Positions 1 to 8,285 of a stretch of DNA of 64,000 bases are shown here, in pieces. The stretch comes from a bacterium 1XD42-76 (lineage in GTDB: Bacteria > Bacillota > Clostridia > Lachnospirales > Lachnospiraceae). Numbering within the stretch: position 1 is the stretch's first letter; every line of letters begins with the position of its first letter. The notes beneath the pieces are model-generated. The model did no database searches. It saw only the letters and a list, made by a program, of their open reading frames with translations, and had not been told where the DNA came from. Position numbers and translations under genes: made by a program. Where the stretch lies: positions 124,001 to 188,000 of the forward strand of contig QZDW01000001.1 in NCBI GenBank assembly GCA_009917545.1, in the 5' to 3' direction.

Positions 1-839
1 GTTCCTGCTTTTACAAGAGCTGCTGCATGCAGAACCGCATGAGCCGGACCTGCACAGAAGCCTCTGACATCAGAGCCTGTCGCATTCGTAAATCCTGCGA
101 TTTCTGCCGCTGCCTTGGCAAAGTTTCCGCCGCCTCTCTGGTTCATATCACCGCATGCTTCCTCGCAGCAGTCAATCACGTAATCAACTTCTTCCGGAGC
201 CACGCCAGCCTTCTTCACCAATTCGATCAGAGAGATCACGTTGGAAGCCTTTGTCACCAGGTTCTCAAGCATTACATGAGCAGAAAGGTTCACATCTACA
301 TCATGTGCACGCTTAATTGCACCTACCAGCTTATTGTTCATGTACAGGCCTTCCGCGTGCTCGTCATTTACGAGAGCGGTAATCGCCTCCGGCGTGCTCT
401 CGTTCTTATCAAGAACAGCAAGCTGTGCCTCTGTGAAAAGATTCTGAGCCGCAAGTTTTCCCTTTACTTCCGCGGCAAAGCTTTTTTCCAGATTTACGAG
501 GTCAAATACATCGCAAATCTGGATGACACCATAGAATTCATCCTGCGGCATAATCTGGCCATACTTTCCATCACGGGAAGCATTCGGCCATTTTTTATCA
601 TAAAACGGAAACTCTGTGGAAGCCAGATCAGCCGGCTTCGCATTTCCGATATATACCTGATTCGGAATGTATGCTACTGCATCCTCAAAAGATCTTAAAT
701 GTCCCGGAAGCTCCTTCAAATATTCGGAATCCGGATTCACAATCTGTTCTGTCGTCTGTGTCGTACCGTTATGGATTACCATATCCGGTGTAACCGCCAG
801 CGTATAACTGGCGCCCTTCAATACTGGATACCCGTTCAT
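1..839 (-). CDS. grdC: Glycine reductase complex component C subunit beta (GrdC), 3' end outside window
   Basis: Component C receives the carboxymethyl group carried on protein A and releases acetyl phosphate, which yields ATP in Stickland fermentation of glycine. The 279 codons seen cover only the N-terminal part of a protein I recall as about 510 residues. The chain begins MNGYPVLKGASY and contains the Cys-rich segment DYVIDCCEEACGDMNQRGGG, in keeping with a thiolase-like GrdC. The ATG at 837-839 is chosen because AGAGGTG precedes it by a few bases. It is the last gene of the operon visible here and follows grdA across a 195-bp gap holding two hairpins. The reading frame is intact to the window edge. 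Identification is confident from the sequence and the gene order. Confidence 0.9.
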   Translation of the reverse strand, partial: MNGYPVLKGASYTLAVTPDMVIHNGTTQTTEQIVNPDSEYLKELPGHLRSFEDAVAYIPNQVYIGNAKPADLASTEFPFYDKKWPNASRDGKYGQIMPQDEFYGVIQICDVFDLVNLEKSFAAEVKGKLAAQNLFTEAQLAVLDKNESTPEAITALVNDEHAEGLYMNNKLVGAIKRAHDVDVNLSAHVMLENLVTKASNVISLIELVKKAGVAPEEVDYVIDCCEEACGDMNQRGGGNFAKAAAEIAGFTNATGSDVRGFCAGPAHAVLHAAALVKAG

Positions 840-956
840 AATCACACACCTCTTATCTTTGCGCGGCGGATTCTGCCCTTAAAGCCTCTGCCGCATCCTG
901 ATGAATCCGGAATAAAACGTAAACGACACGCTTTCCCGGAAAATCTGCACTTCGGC

Positions 957-1025
957 AAAATACGCATTGACGTATTTTACTGGATCCTTTATAACAAAAC
1001 AGGGAGCGCCGAAGATGGCGCTCCC
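957..1025 (-). terminator. Hairpins between grdA and grdC (terminator or attenuator)
   Basis: On the minus strand, just after the grdA stop, GGGAGCGCC and GGCGCTCCC pair around a 6-base loop (1002-1025) and are followed by TGTTTTGTT, so this looks like an intrinsic terminator. A second hairpin follows at 957-978: AAAATACG pairs with CGTATTTT, loop TCAATG. Partial termination here would let protein A be made in excess over grdC. That role is inferred. Confidence 0.6.
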
Positions 1026-1034
1026 CTCCGGCAG

Positions 1035-1508
1035 TTACAGGTATTTACAATAATCATTTCTGATGGAAGACATTTCGTTAGCGATGTCATCAACATCCAT
1101 AACCATCTCCATCATACTGATCTGTTCATCGTAAACACCGGCATCAACCTCAGCTTTCATTTCGTCCTCACAAATGTGATATACAGTTAGTCCCAACTGG
1201 ACTCCTGCTAATGGGCCTGCGAAAGTCGGATCACCTGCAGTTACGGTCTCAGCAGCAAGACCTGCTGCCTCCCCCTCAGCCGCACCGAGAATAACCACAA
1301 GGTTTTCCGGTCCGTACTTCTCTGCGAAATCCTTAACACGCTTCTGGTTTTCCAGGTCCATAGCACCTGCGGACGTTCAGACGAAGCACTCTGTAGATGA
1401 GAACACTACTTCAGCCCCGGCAGTCTTTACGCATGCCTCAATGGATGGCCCCGGAATTCCGTCACGGTCGCCGATAATTACTGCTTTTTTGCCGTTCAGA
1501 ATAGCCAT
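1035..1508 (-). CDS. grdA: Glycine reductase protein A, selenoprotein (GrdA)
   Basis: Small acidic selenoprotein A carries the carboxymethyl selenoether between substrate-specific component B and component C. The protein is 157 residues if the UGA at 1377-1379 is read as selenocysteine, giving ECFVU at residue 44, followed by [11 protein letters not shown]. Position 44 matches GrdA of Eubacterium acidaminophilum. The start at 1506-1508 ([17 protein letters not shown]) is preceded by AAGGAGGAAACG; the ATG five bases upstream is out of frame. Just after the UGA, GTCC and GGAC can pair around an 11-base loop containing GGU, a candidate bacterial SECIS. A normal annotation pipeline would truncate this gene to the 108 codons after the UGA. 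It lies between trxA and grdC. Confidence 0.96.
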
Positions 1509-1682
1509 AGCATCGTTTCCTCCTTAATTTATTTGTAAAGCCTGTTTATGGCAGCGGAAAAGCACACAGAACGCAGCCTCCGCTGTCAGGATACAGAAAA
1601 TCTGCTATACGCAGCTTTCCTGCATACTTTTATAGAACAAAGCGGGGTGAGCCCGCTCTGACTCTCCGGTTGAATCTGTATC
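1509..1682 (-). other. Gap between trxA and grdA with a small hairpin
   Basis: No gene is seen. On the minus strand AGCGGG and CCCGCT pair at 1641-1657 and are followed by TTGTTCT, a weak terminator or processing site. The ribosome-binding site AAGGAGG of grdA lies at the other end. A separate promoter for grdA is possible, but I find no convincing -35/-10 pair. Confidence 0.35.
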
Positions 1683-2000
1683 TTACAGATGAGATTTGAT
1701 CATGGCCTCGATATTCTCTACCGTTGCATCGTCCTTTACACACTCAGCGATCTTCTCGCCGCCCTTATAAAGAGCGATAACCGGAAGGCCCAATACCTTC
1801 TGGGCGATTGCCAGACGGCGTGCCTTGGTGGTATTTAAGGCCGTGAACTTGATGTCCTTGCCGTAGGTATCTTCCATTGCATGAACGTGAGGCATCAGAG
1901 CCTGGCACGGAACGCAGCCGTCGCCGTAGAAATCCACAAGAACGGTTCCCTCTGCTTTCAGAACCTCAGCCTCAAACGTTTCTTTTGTTAATTCTACCAT
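1683..2000 (-). CDS. trxA: Thioredoxin of the glycine reductase system (GCVPC type)
   Basis: This thioredoxin supplies electrons from TrxB to the glycine reductase components. The protein is 105 residues with a single thioredoxin fold. The active site reads DGCVPC instead of the usual WCGPC, so the Trp before the first Cys and the Gly after it are replaced. The same GCVPC variant is known for the thioredoxin encoded with glycine reductase in E. acidaminophilum. The gene follows trxB with a 35-bp gap and precedes grdA. An AAAGGATGATTCAGCT leader gives an adequate ribosome site before the ATG. It probably works mainly with this pathway; the cell should have another, general thioredoxin elsewhere. 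Confidence 0.93.
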   Translation of the reverse strand: MVELTKETFEAEVLKAEGTVLVDFYGDGCVPCQALMPHVHAMEDTYGKDIKFTALNTTKARRLAIAQKVLGLPVIALYKGGEKIAECVKDDATVENIEAMIKSHL

Positions 2001-2035
2001 AGCTGAATCATCCTTTCTTCGCAGTATTCCTCGAA

Positions 2036-2980
2036 TTAAATCTCAGAATTGGAAATATATTTCTCCGCCTGCATAGCCGCGATGGCACCGTCTGCAGCGG
2101 CAGTTACCACCTGACGCAGACTCTTTACACGCACGTCACCTGCCGCAAATACGCCGGGAATATTCGTGTGCATATTGTCGTCCGTCTTAATGTACCCATT
2201 TTCCATATCAATCATGTCAGTAAACAGTTCGCTTCTCGGATTGTATCCGATGAAACCGAACAGACCAAACATGCCGTCATCCGGATCAGCATCCACTCTC
2301 GTCAGTTCGCCCGTCTTTGTGTTACGGACAGTCATACCATCGAGAATCCCGTCTCCGTGGAGCTCGTCCACAACGGTATCCCACATGAATGCCATCTTCG
2401 GATTCTTGAATGCCTTCTCCTGAATCGACTTGGCTGCACGCAGCTCATCTCTTCTGTGGATAATCGTTACCTTGCGGGCAAACTTTGTCAGGTACATGGC
2501 CTCTTCCACAGCGGAATCGCCGCCGCCTACCACATAGACCTCCATATCTTCGAAGAAGTTGGCGTCACAGGTAGCGCAGAAAGAAACGCCCTTACCCATA
2601 AATTCACCCTCGCGTTTGCAACCGATCGGCCGCGGGAACGCACCGGTAGCGATGATAAGTACCTTACAACGATAAGTATCCTTGGAGCCGTAAAGAACTT
2701 TTACCTCTCCTTCCAGCTCAACCTTGTTGATGGTATCGCTTGCGCGCTCAGCACCGAATTTCTCCGCCTGCTGCGTCATCCTCGCAATGAGGGACGGGCC
2801 GCTCTCACCCTCTACCATCTGGCCGGGATAGTTCTCTATCTCGTCCGTAATTGCAATCTGGCCGCCGTCCTTTGCCTTTTCAATAATCAGCGTGGACAAA
2901 CGGTATCTCCCGGAGTAGAGTCCGGCAGCAAGACCTGCCGGACCGGCTCCCAGGATAATCACATCATAGAGCTTATCCAT
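2036..2980 (-). CDS. trxB: Thioredoxin reductase
   Basis: NADPH-dependent FAD flavoenzyme that reduces the adjacent thioredoxin, linking NADPH to glycine reductase. It has 314 residues, typical of low-molecular-weight TrxB. Visible motifs are the N-terminal FAD-binding GAGPAGLAAGLYSGR, the redox-active CATC (in SFCATCDANFF), the NADPH-binding GGGDSAVEEA and the C-terminal FAD motif GVFAAGDVR. It lies between grdB and trxA with short gaps and clearly shares their operon. I see nothing unusual in the sequence. Confidence 0.96.
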   Translation of the reverse strand: MDKLYDVIILGAGPAGLAAGLYSGRYRLSTLIIEKAKDGGQIAITDEIENYPGQMVEGESGPSLIARMTQQAEKFGAERASDTINKVELEGEVKVLYGSKDTYRCKVLIIATGAFPRPIGCKREGEFMGKGVSFCATCDANFFEDMEVYVVGGGDSAVEEAMYLTKFARKVTIIHRRDELRAAKSIQEKAFKNPKMAFMWDTVVDELHGDGILDGMTVRNTKTGELTRVDADPDDGMFGLFGFIGYNPRSELFTDMIDMENGYIKTDDNMHTNIPGVFAAGDVRVKSLRQVVTAAADGAIAAMQAEKYISNSEI

Positions 2981-2998
2981 AGGATGTTCTCCTTTAAT

Positions 2999-4312
2999 TT
3001 ACTTCCATTCAAAAACAGTCTGATCCTCTACTGGAGTCTGTAATGCCTCCAGGGCTTTGGAAACAATCTTTGTTCTGATTTCCCGTTCTTCCTCAAGCGT
3101 CAGGGCGGGGTTTCCTAACGGGTGCGGAATTGCTACAGCCGGGACGATACGGTTTGCGCCCACAGTCTGGGAAATCGGAACTACGGTTGCAATATGAACA
3201 ACCGGAATACCATAGCTTTCAATCGCCTTCACCATCGTTGCACCGCAACGAGTACAGGTTCCTCAGGTGGAGGTCAGGATCACGGCATCTACATGATCAT
3301 CATATAGCTTCTTGCCGATCTCCGTCGCATAGCGCTTCGCATTTGCTACAGCAGTACCGTTACCAACGGTTGTGTAGAAATATTTGTGAAGGCTGCCGAT
3401 CTTCCCTTCCTTTATGAATTTTGTGATGACATCGACCGGAAGTACACGGTCAGCGTCAGCATTTGCGTAAACCGGATCGTATCCGCCGTGAGCCGTCTCA
3501 TACGTAGCCTCCGTCAAATCGGTTACACCTTCAATGTCGTACTGTCCGTACTTGGAGGCGCTGGAGGATTCGATATGGTCCGGATTTCCCTTCGGAACGA
3601 TACCGCCTGAAGTTACCAGAGCAATCTTTGCGTGGCTCATGTCCGTGATGGCCTTACCGGGCTCAACGCGATCAAAGCTCGGCATCTCATACTCTGTCTC
3701 AAACTCTTTTCCGCTTAATTTCTTAACGAGCATCTCAACAGCTCTTTCGGAGCCGCGCTTCTTCTCAAAGAAGTTCTTACGGATACCGTTGGGCATATAG
3801 CCTTCCTCAGCAGAAGAGCCAATCTCTTCGCCGCGGGCCAGCTTAAGGGCCAAGGGAGCCATCTTCTTAACAGCATCACGCATACCTGCTGCGGAGTTCT
3901 TGGTGGAAACAACATAAACTTCCTTCTTGAACATATCCGCACCCGGATTCTCCTTGTACATACCTGTGAGTACCGGGAGATTTAACTCCTTCTTTACAGC
4001 AGCAGCCACGGTTCCGCAGGCCACGCCGTAACGTCCGGCATTGAAAGCCGGACCGCAGATCACCAGATCCGGATTCTGGCTCTTAATCATATCCAGAACC
4101 GTCTTCTTGGCAGATTCTACGTTCTCGTTAAAGTAGGAATCACCGCAGACTACAGTCGCAACAATCTCTGCGTCGTCTCCAAAGCTCTGTGTGAAGGCCT
4201 GTCCAGGTCCGACATAACCCTCGCGAAGCTCTGGCTGGTAGTCCGCTTTTTCTTCGCCTCCCACATTGGCGAAGAACTGATTGATATAATGAACCACTCT
4301 TATCTTCGACAT
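2999..4312 (-). CDS. grdB: Glycine reductase component B gamma subunit, selenoprotein (GrdB)
   Basis: Component B binds glycine as a Schiff base on a pyruvoyl group (from GrdE) and transfers the carboxymethyl group through selenocysteine to protein A. Reading the UGA at 3263-3265 as selenocysteine gives 437 residues with Sec at 350 in the motif TSTUGTCTRCGATMVK. Length and Sec position match characterised GrdB proteins. I start at the ATG 4310-4312 (MSKIRVVHYINQFF), because GGAG lies six bases upstream. An earlier in-frame ATG, seven codons up, has no ribosome site. Without Sec recoding the gene would look like two ORFs separated by a stop. It lies 43 bp after grdE and 18 bp before trxB. Confidence 0.96.
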
Positions 4313-4355
4313 TGTTTTCTCCATTCTGTTCATAGTTTAAGGCACTTGCGGCTTC

Positions 4356-5636
4356 TTACCTTGCGCTCAGCTTGTTAAAGCCCATCTCGTTCGTTGCTCC
4401 GGTAATAACCTGAAGCTCAGCGATAATGGAGCCGTCCTTCTGTAAGCTGCCGTCAAAACCACCGGCGATGATATCAGCAACCTCCGGATAGCCGATAACC
4501 TTGTCCATCGGTCCCAGGTGAACCACCTCATTGGCGTTTCCTCCGGTAACAACCGCATTTGCAGCAGCATCCGCGTCAGCCAGAGACTGGGAAGCTCCGT
4601 CACGGCCGGCATATTCGTCCGTGATAATAACGGTCTTAACACCCTTGCCCTCGATCTTCTTACAGTTCATAATCAGATCGGTGTCCGGGTTTCCGAAGCC
4701 CTCCTGAGATACGATCGCTCCGTCAAGGCCAAGCCACTCGCAGAGCTTGCTTGTCCAGTCTGAGGAACGCATCTTATCAGCCAGGTATACGTTCTCGTTC
4801 GTTATGATGACACCTACGAAATTGATCGTCTTACCATGCTGTGCGAACATATCCTTGATGACTGGGTTGTTCAGATGATGGTAGGTTGTGTTCTTGTCAC
4901 ATGCCGATACACAGTTACCGCTTAAGATAGCGCCATCCATGATCTCTGTCGGATTGAGGATTGTGGGCAGAGACTGCTTCATATCCACGCCATATACATA
5001 GGTATCATGCATCAGTCCCTGGCTCTGAAGCATCAGAACATACGCAACTCTCGGAAGTTCCGGCCATCTTGCAAGGCCTTCCTTGACGGAAACCGTCTCG
5101 TACTCTTCCACTTCCTCAGCTGTAATGTCTTTTGCAAGCTTTCCAACATAATCAGCTGCCTTTAAACCAGCCATACGAACGGCTTTCTCATGTGCGTGCT
5201 TTGCAAGTCCGTCAACCGGCTCGCAGATAACCACCAGGTTATTGAGCTGTGAGAACGGCGTATACTTTGCGCCCTCTCCACACATGTCAATAATGCCTTC
5301 CTGGAATCCAACGATCTTACCAGTGGTAACAACAGCGCTTCCGCGAAGAACGTTTGTCCGTCCGCTTCCTACTGTGGCAACCTTGGAGATCATACCAGGG
5401 AACATGGCTCCCTCTCCGCTGACCTTTACACGCGGCTCAATTACATCCTTGACCGGCATAATGCGAACGCTCTCACCAGGCTTCGCAATCTGGAAGTCTA
5501 CAGACTTAAGAGTCTCGTCCTCCAGCAGCAGAGACTTTAACTCGTCGACATTCACGTAGATGGTACCGTTTTCCACCTTGGATTCTGCTCCGAACTGAAT
5601 GTCCTTAATCGGAATGATTCCTAATTCGAGTTTCAT
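4356..5636 (-). CDS. grdE: Glycine reductase component B alpha/beta proprotein (GrdE)
   Basis: Proprotein of 426 residues that cleaves itself to form the alpha and beta subunits of component B. The beta subunit carries a pyruvoyl cofactor made from the Cys at the cut site. The expected site is visible: ILSGNCVSACDKNT, with the cleaved bond between Asn241 and Cys242, the same position as in characterised GrdE. The start MKLELGIIPIKDIQFG is typical of the family. It lies between grdX and grdB, in the standard grd order, and should be co-expressed with grdB as its structural partner. Confidence 0.96.
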   Translation of the reverse strand: MKLELGIIPIKDIQFGAESKVENGTIYVNVDELKSLLLEDETLKSVDFQIAKPGESVRIMPVKDVIEPRVKVSGEGAMFPGMISKVATVGSGRTNVLRGSAVVTTGKIVGFQEGIIDMCGEGAKYTPFSQLNNLVVICEPVDGLAKHAHEKAVRMAGLKAADYVGKLAKDITAEEVEEYETVSVKEGLARWPELPRVAYVLMLQSQGLMHDTYVYGVDMKQSLPTILNPTEIMDGAILSGNCVSACDKNTTYHHLNNPVIKDMFAQHGKTINFVGVIITNENVYLADKMRSSDWTSKLCEWLGLDGAIVSQEGFGNPDTDLIMNCKKIEGKGVKTVIITDEYAGRDGASQSLADADAAANAVVTGGNANEVVHLGPMDKVIGYPEVADIIAGGFDGSLQKDGSIIAELQVITGATNEMGFNKLSAR

Positions 5637-5663
5637 CGTTTACGTTTCCCCCGCTTTCTAAAA

Positions 5664-6047
5664 CTACAAGATTTTTTGAATCGCCCCTTCAATCAGCGAT
5701 AAATCCACCTCCATGAAATCTTCACGGAGAGCGGCATTCCAATCCGGCGTACTCCGGATCTCCTGAAATTTGCGACAGGCCAGAATGCTGTTCTCGATCG
5801 TTGTCTCCTGGTTGTAGAATTCCTCCCGGTCCGTACTCCGGTCGGAAACGATCACTGATTTGTAAGGAGTCTGGTTGGGCTTTAAGCTGCCTGTCATCGG
5901 ATGTGTCTCCAAACGCCAGCCGCTCTGAATGTAATCCCTGACCTTTGTCAGCACATCCAGATAGCTTCCGTTATCCAGATATTCTACAGACATACTGTCC
6001 GTATACTTATCCCGGCAGAGCCGGTTATTTGTCACGATCCGATACAT
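5664..6047 (-). CDS. grdX: GrdX protein, first gene of the glycine reductase operon
   Basis: Small protein of about 127 residues found at the head of grd operons. Its function has not been established, and I add none. The ATG at 6045-6047 (MYRIVTNNRLCRDKY) is preferred over one 14 codons upstream, because GAGGGTGAG precedes it at good spacing. The chain ends ENSILACRKFQEI... and LIEGAIQKIL, with no membrane segment. It lies 27 bp before grdE. Identification rests on position plus overall resemblance to GrdX proteins as I know them. Confidence 0.85.
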   Translation of the reverse strand: MYRIVTNNRLCRDKYTDSMSVEYLDNGSYLDVLTKVRDYIQSGWRLETHPMTGSLKPNQTPYKSVIVSDRSTDREEFYNQETTIENSILACRKFQEIRSTPDWNAALREDFMEVDLSLIEGAIQKIL

Positions 6048-6145
6048 TCTGCTCTCACCCTCTATTGATACAGAACAAGTCTGTTTCAATCTTATTCGCT
6101 TTTTCGATTTCGGGAATCGAAGTCATTGGTTTTTTCTATAGGAAT

Positions 6146-6154
6146 AGAATACCA
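6146..6154 (-). promoter_or_regulatory. Possible extended -10 promoter for grdX
   Basis: The minus strand reads TGGTATTCT, an extended -10 (TGn followed by TATTCT), about 100 bp before the grdX start. No good -35 hexamer lies 17 bp upstream, so the element would rely on the extended -10 or on an activator. No TGGCAC-N5-TTGC sigma-54 site is seen. Confidence 0.35.
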
Positions 6155-6215
6155 CATTTTTCTTACAAAAAAAAGAGAGAACTGGCATTTTTCACAAATT
6201 TTCTTCGATGATTAT

Positions 6216-6247
6216 GAAATTTATTTCTTGATTTTGAAATTTATTTC
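6216..6247. promoter_or_regulatory. Two identical 12-bp palindromes, candidate operators
   Basis: GAAATTTATTTC occurs at 6216-6227 and again at 6236-6247, exactly 20 bp apart (two helical turns). Each copy is an inverted repeat (GAAAT, TT, ATTTC). The second lies between the -35 and -10 of the regulator promoter; the first lies just upstream of the -35. Layout and symmetry suggest dimers binding on one DNA face, plausibly the adjacent regulator acting on itself and on grdX. This is inferred. Confidence 0.6.
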
Positions 6248-6256
6248 ATATATAAT
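6228..6256 (+). promoter_or_regulatory. Promoter of the AAA+/Fis regulator gene
   Basis: TTGATT (6228-6233) and TATAAT (6251-6256) with a 17-bp spacer, about 85 bp before the ATG at 6342. This is a strong sigma-A-type promoter that encloses one of the two palindromes. Confidence 0.7.
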
Positions 6257-6341
6257 AAAGAAAAAGCAGAAACACCGTGAAATCTATCACCCGGTTACAG
6301 ATTCCCTGCCCGTATATATAGTAGAAATGGGGTAACGTTTT

Positions 6342-7322
6342 ATGGATATCCAGACCTTTGAAAAACATTATTTTATGACCACAAAATCCGGCGCCTATGC
6401 GAGAACACTTGCCGACTGCAAGCGGGTGGCCGTCTCGAACGCCAATGTTCTTTTAATCGGCGAATCGGGTACAGGCAAGGATGTGGCCGCACAATATATC
6501 CATGCACTGAGCCGCAGATCTGAAAAGGCGTTTGTGACATTTAATTGCAGTGCTTATACAGAGTCCATGCTGGAATCCGAGCTGTTCGGCGTTGAACCCG
6601 GCATCTTTTCCGATACCATAAGGCGGCGTATCGGCAAATTTGAGCTGGCCGACCACGGGACGCTGTTTCTCGATGCCATTGGCGATGTCAGCCGCACGAC
6701 ACAGGTTAAACTTCTGCGCGCGATCGAAACAAAGGAGATTGAACGTCTGGGCGGAAATAACAGAAAGCTTCTCAACTTCCGCCTTATTACCGCCACCAGC
6801 CGCGATCTGCCCACGGATATCGTAAATGGCAGTTTCCGAGAAGATTTTTTTTACCGTATCAGCACGATTGTCATCCGCATTCCGCCACTCAGGGAGCGCA
6901 AGGAAGACCTGGGGGATATGATCGACTTTTTCCTCAGGAAAGCACAGGACGAAAATGACATCCGCATCGACCGTATCGAGGACAAGGTGCTGGAATTCCT
7001 TACCAATTATGATTATCCGGGGAATATCCGGGAGCTTAAAAATACTATTGACCGCATGGTGGTACTCTCCCGCGACCATGTAATCACCACAGAGGGGATC
7101 CCGATTCTCTATAACCTGAAGCGTTCCAAGCGCGTCTCCTCCTACTCCACTCATGAGATGATTACCTGGAAGGAGTTTAAACGGCGCAGCGAACGTGAAT
7201 ATCTGGAATGGGCGCTCCGCCAGACCGACTGGAATATCAGCGCTGCCTCCAAGCAGCTTGCACTGAGCACAAGACAGATCTTCAATAAGATTAATGAATA
7301 CAATATTGAGAAGCCGTTTTAG
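6342..7322 (+). CDS. AAA+/Fis-type transcriptional regulator with degenerate sigma-54 motifs
   Basis: The 326-residue protein has the AAA+ domain of enhancer-binding proteins (residues about 15-235) and a C-terminal Fis-type helix-turn-helix (about 285-326, WNISAASKQLALSTRQIF). It has no N-terminal sensor domain. Walker A is intact (GESGTGKD, 40-47). The sigma-54 contact loop, normally GAFTGA, reads GIFSDT (87-92). Walker B reads FLDAIGD instead of FLDEIGD, so the catalytic Glu is Ala112. An ATPase and sigma-54-activating role is therefore doubtful; a DNA-binding repressor or a sigma-A-type regulator, as for TyrR, fits better. It is divergent from the grd operon and is its likely regulator. 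The start has GGGGTAA upstream. Confidence 0.85.
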   Translation: MDIQTFEKHYFMTTKSGAYARTLADCKRVAVSNANVLLIGESGTGKDVAAQYIHALSRRSEKAFVTFNCSAYTESMLESELFGVEPGIFSDTIRRRIGKFELADHGTLFLDAIGDVSRTTQVKLLRAIETKEIERLGGNNRKLLNFRLITATSRDLPTDIVNGSFREDFFYRISTIVIRIPPLRERKEDLGDMIDFFLRKAQDENDIRIDRIEDKVLEFLTNYDYPGNIRELKNTIDRMVVLSRDHVITTEGIPILYNLKRSKRVSSYSTHEMITWKEFKRRSEREYLEWALRQTDWNISAASKQLALSTRQIFNKINEYNIEKPF

Positions 7323-7344
7323 CTTCCGGGATTTCTTCTGCGGA

Positions 7345-8265
7345 TCATTTCTTCCCGCCGAAAAGGAACCCCATGAAGCGGATATAGATATATGTAACCA
7401 TCGCCACGGCAATCACCGTCTCGACCAGTACAACATACTGTAAAAACGGCAGCGGATGCCCCAGATTCGCCGCACAGGCCATTGTCTGTTTGGCAGCAAT
7501 GGCACTGATGACGAACGGGAAGGTAAATGCCGCATAACTCGGGAAAAACGGGAGCTTTAAGTACCCGGCTGCCCTAAAAAGCGCAAACACATAAAGCACC
7601 GAAGCTACAGCAAACATTCCTGCCAGCATACCAAAGGACTTTGGTGTCACAGACTGAACATATCCAGCAGTACAAAGACTGATTGACGCCGGATAGATGC
7701 AGATCAGAGGCTTCGCCGGATCAGGGATGTCCGGAAATTTAAGATACCGGTATGTCACCAGCACCAGGAGCAGGGGAAATGTCACAAATCCGAACCAGAA
7801 AGCAACGCTGCCGATTCCCTGCTGTCCGTAAACAGGAGCTGTGATTGAGGCTGCTGCAATCCCTGCATAGACGATAAAGTAGCTCGCAAATACCTTGGGC
7901 ATCTGGACGTTTAAAAGAAACTTTACCGTGAAATAAGCAATCAGCATCACATGGAGCGCAATGCCAGCGATCCAGACCACGAAAGCGCCGTTCCCAATCA
8001 ATGGCTTCATATAGGTACTTAAAATCATCAGGGACATGGAAAAGGTGGCCGCTACACTCGCCATGATCGGATTCCCCATGTCCTCTTTTACCATCCCCGG
8101 GAACATAACAATCTTTAAGAGTACTAATATAAGAAGAAATGCTGCCAATATACCGCACACAGAACGGATCCATTCACCGTAACTCTGGAGCAGGTTCCCC
8201 AGCGCCGCTGTTCCCAGCATTACTCCACAGAGCGGGACGGGAACTTTTTTAATGATATCTTTCAT
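7345..8265 (-). CDS. TDT-family (TehA/SLAC1-like) membrane transporter
   Basis: 306 residues, almost wholly hydrophobic, with about ten predicted membrane helices. The start VPVPLCGVMLGTAALGNLLQ matches the first helix of the tellurite-resistance/dicarboxylate transporter family, which also holds plant SLAC1 anion channels. Substrate is unknown; members carry organic acids, sulfite or other anions, so export of a fermentation acid is possible. It follows the C_GCAxxG gene by 20 bp and shares its promoter at 8920-8948. It ends 22 bp from the end of the convergent regulator gene, with no obvious terminator between them. Confidence 0.85.
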   Translation of the reverse strand: MKDIIKKVPVPLCGVMLGTAALGNLLQSYGEWIRSVCGILAAFLLILVLLKIVMFPGMVKEDMGNPIMASVAATFSMSLMILSTYMKPLIGNGAFVVWIAGIALHVMLIAYFTVKFLLNVQMPKVFASYFIVYAGIAAASITAPVYGQQGIGSVAFWFGFVTFPLLLVLVTYRYLKFPDIPDPAKPLICIYPASISLCTAGYVQSVTPKSFGMLAGMFAVASVLYVFALFRAAGYLKLPFFPSYAAFTFPFVISAIAAKQTMACAANLGHPLPFLQYVVLVETVIAVAMVTYIYIRFMGFLFGGKK

Positions 8266-8285
8266 ACTCTGCTGTCTCGCCCTTT

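Noticed and set aside
27-1190. Long plus-strand reading frames over the first 1.2 kb
   Set aside because: They are antisense to grdC and grdA, which have clear family sequence and ribosome sites.
3235-3265. grdB as two genes, or as a pseudogene with a nonsense codon
   Set aside because: The UGA is at the known Sec350 site in the context expected for GrdB, within a complete grd operon.
6183-6198. Possible sigma-54 promoter (TGGCATTTTTCACAAA) in the grdX-regulator gap
   Set aside because: It lacks the TTGC half at the right spacing and points toward the regulator; the regulator itself lacks GAFTGA.
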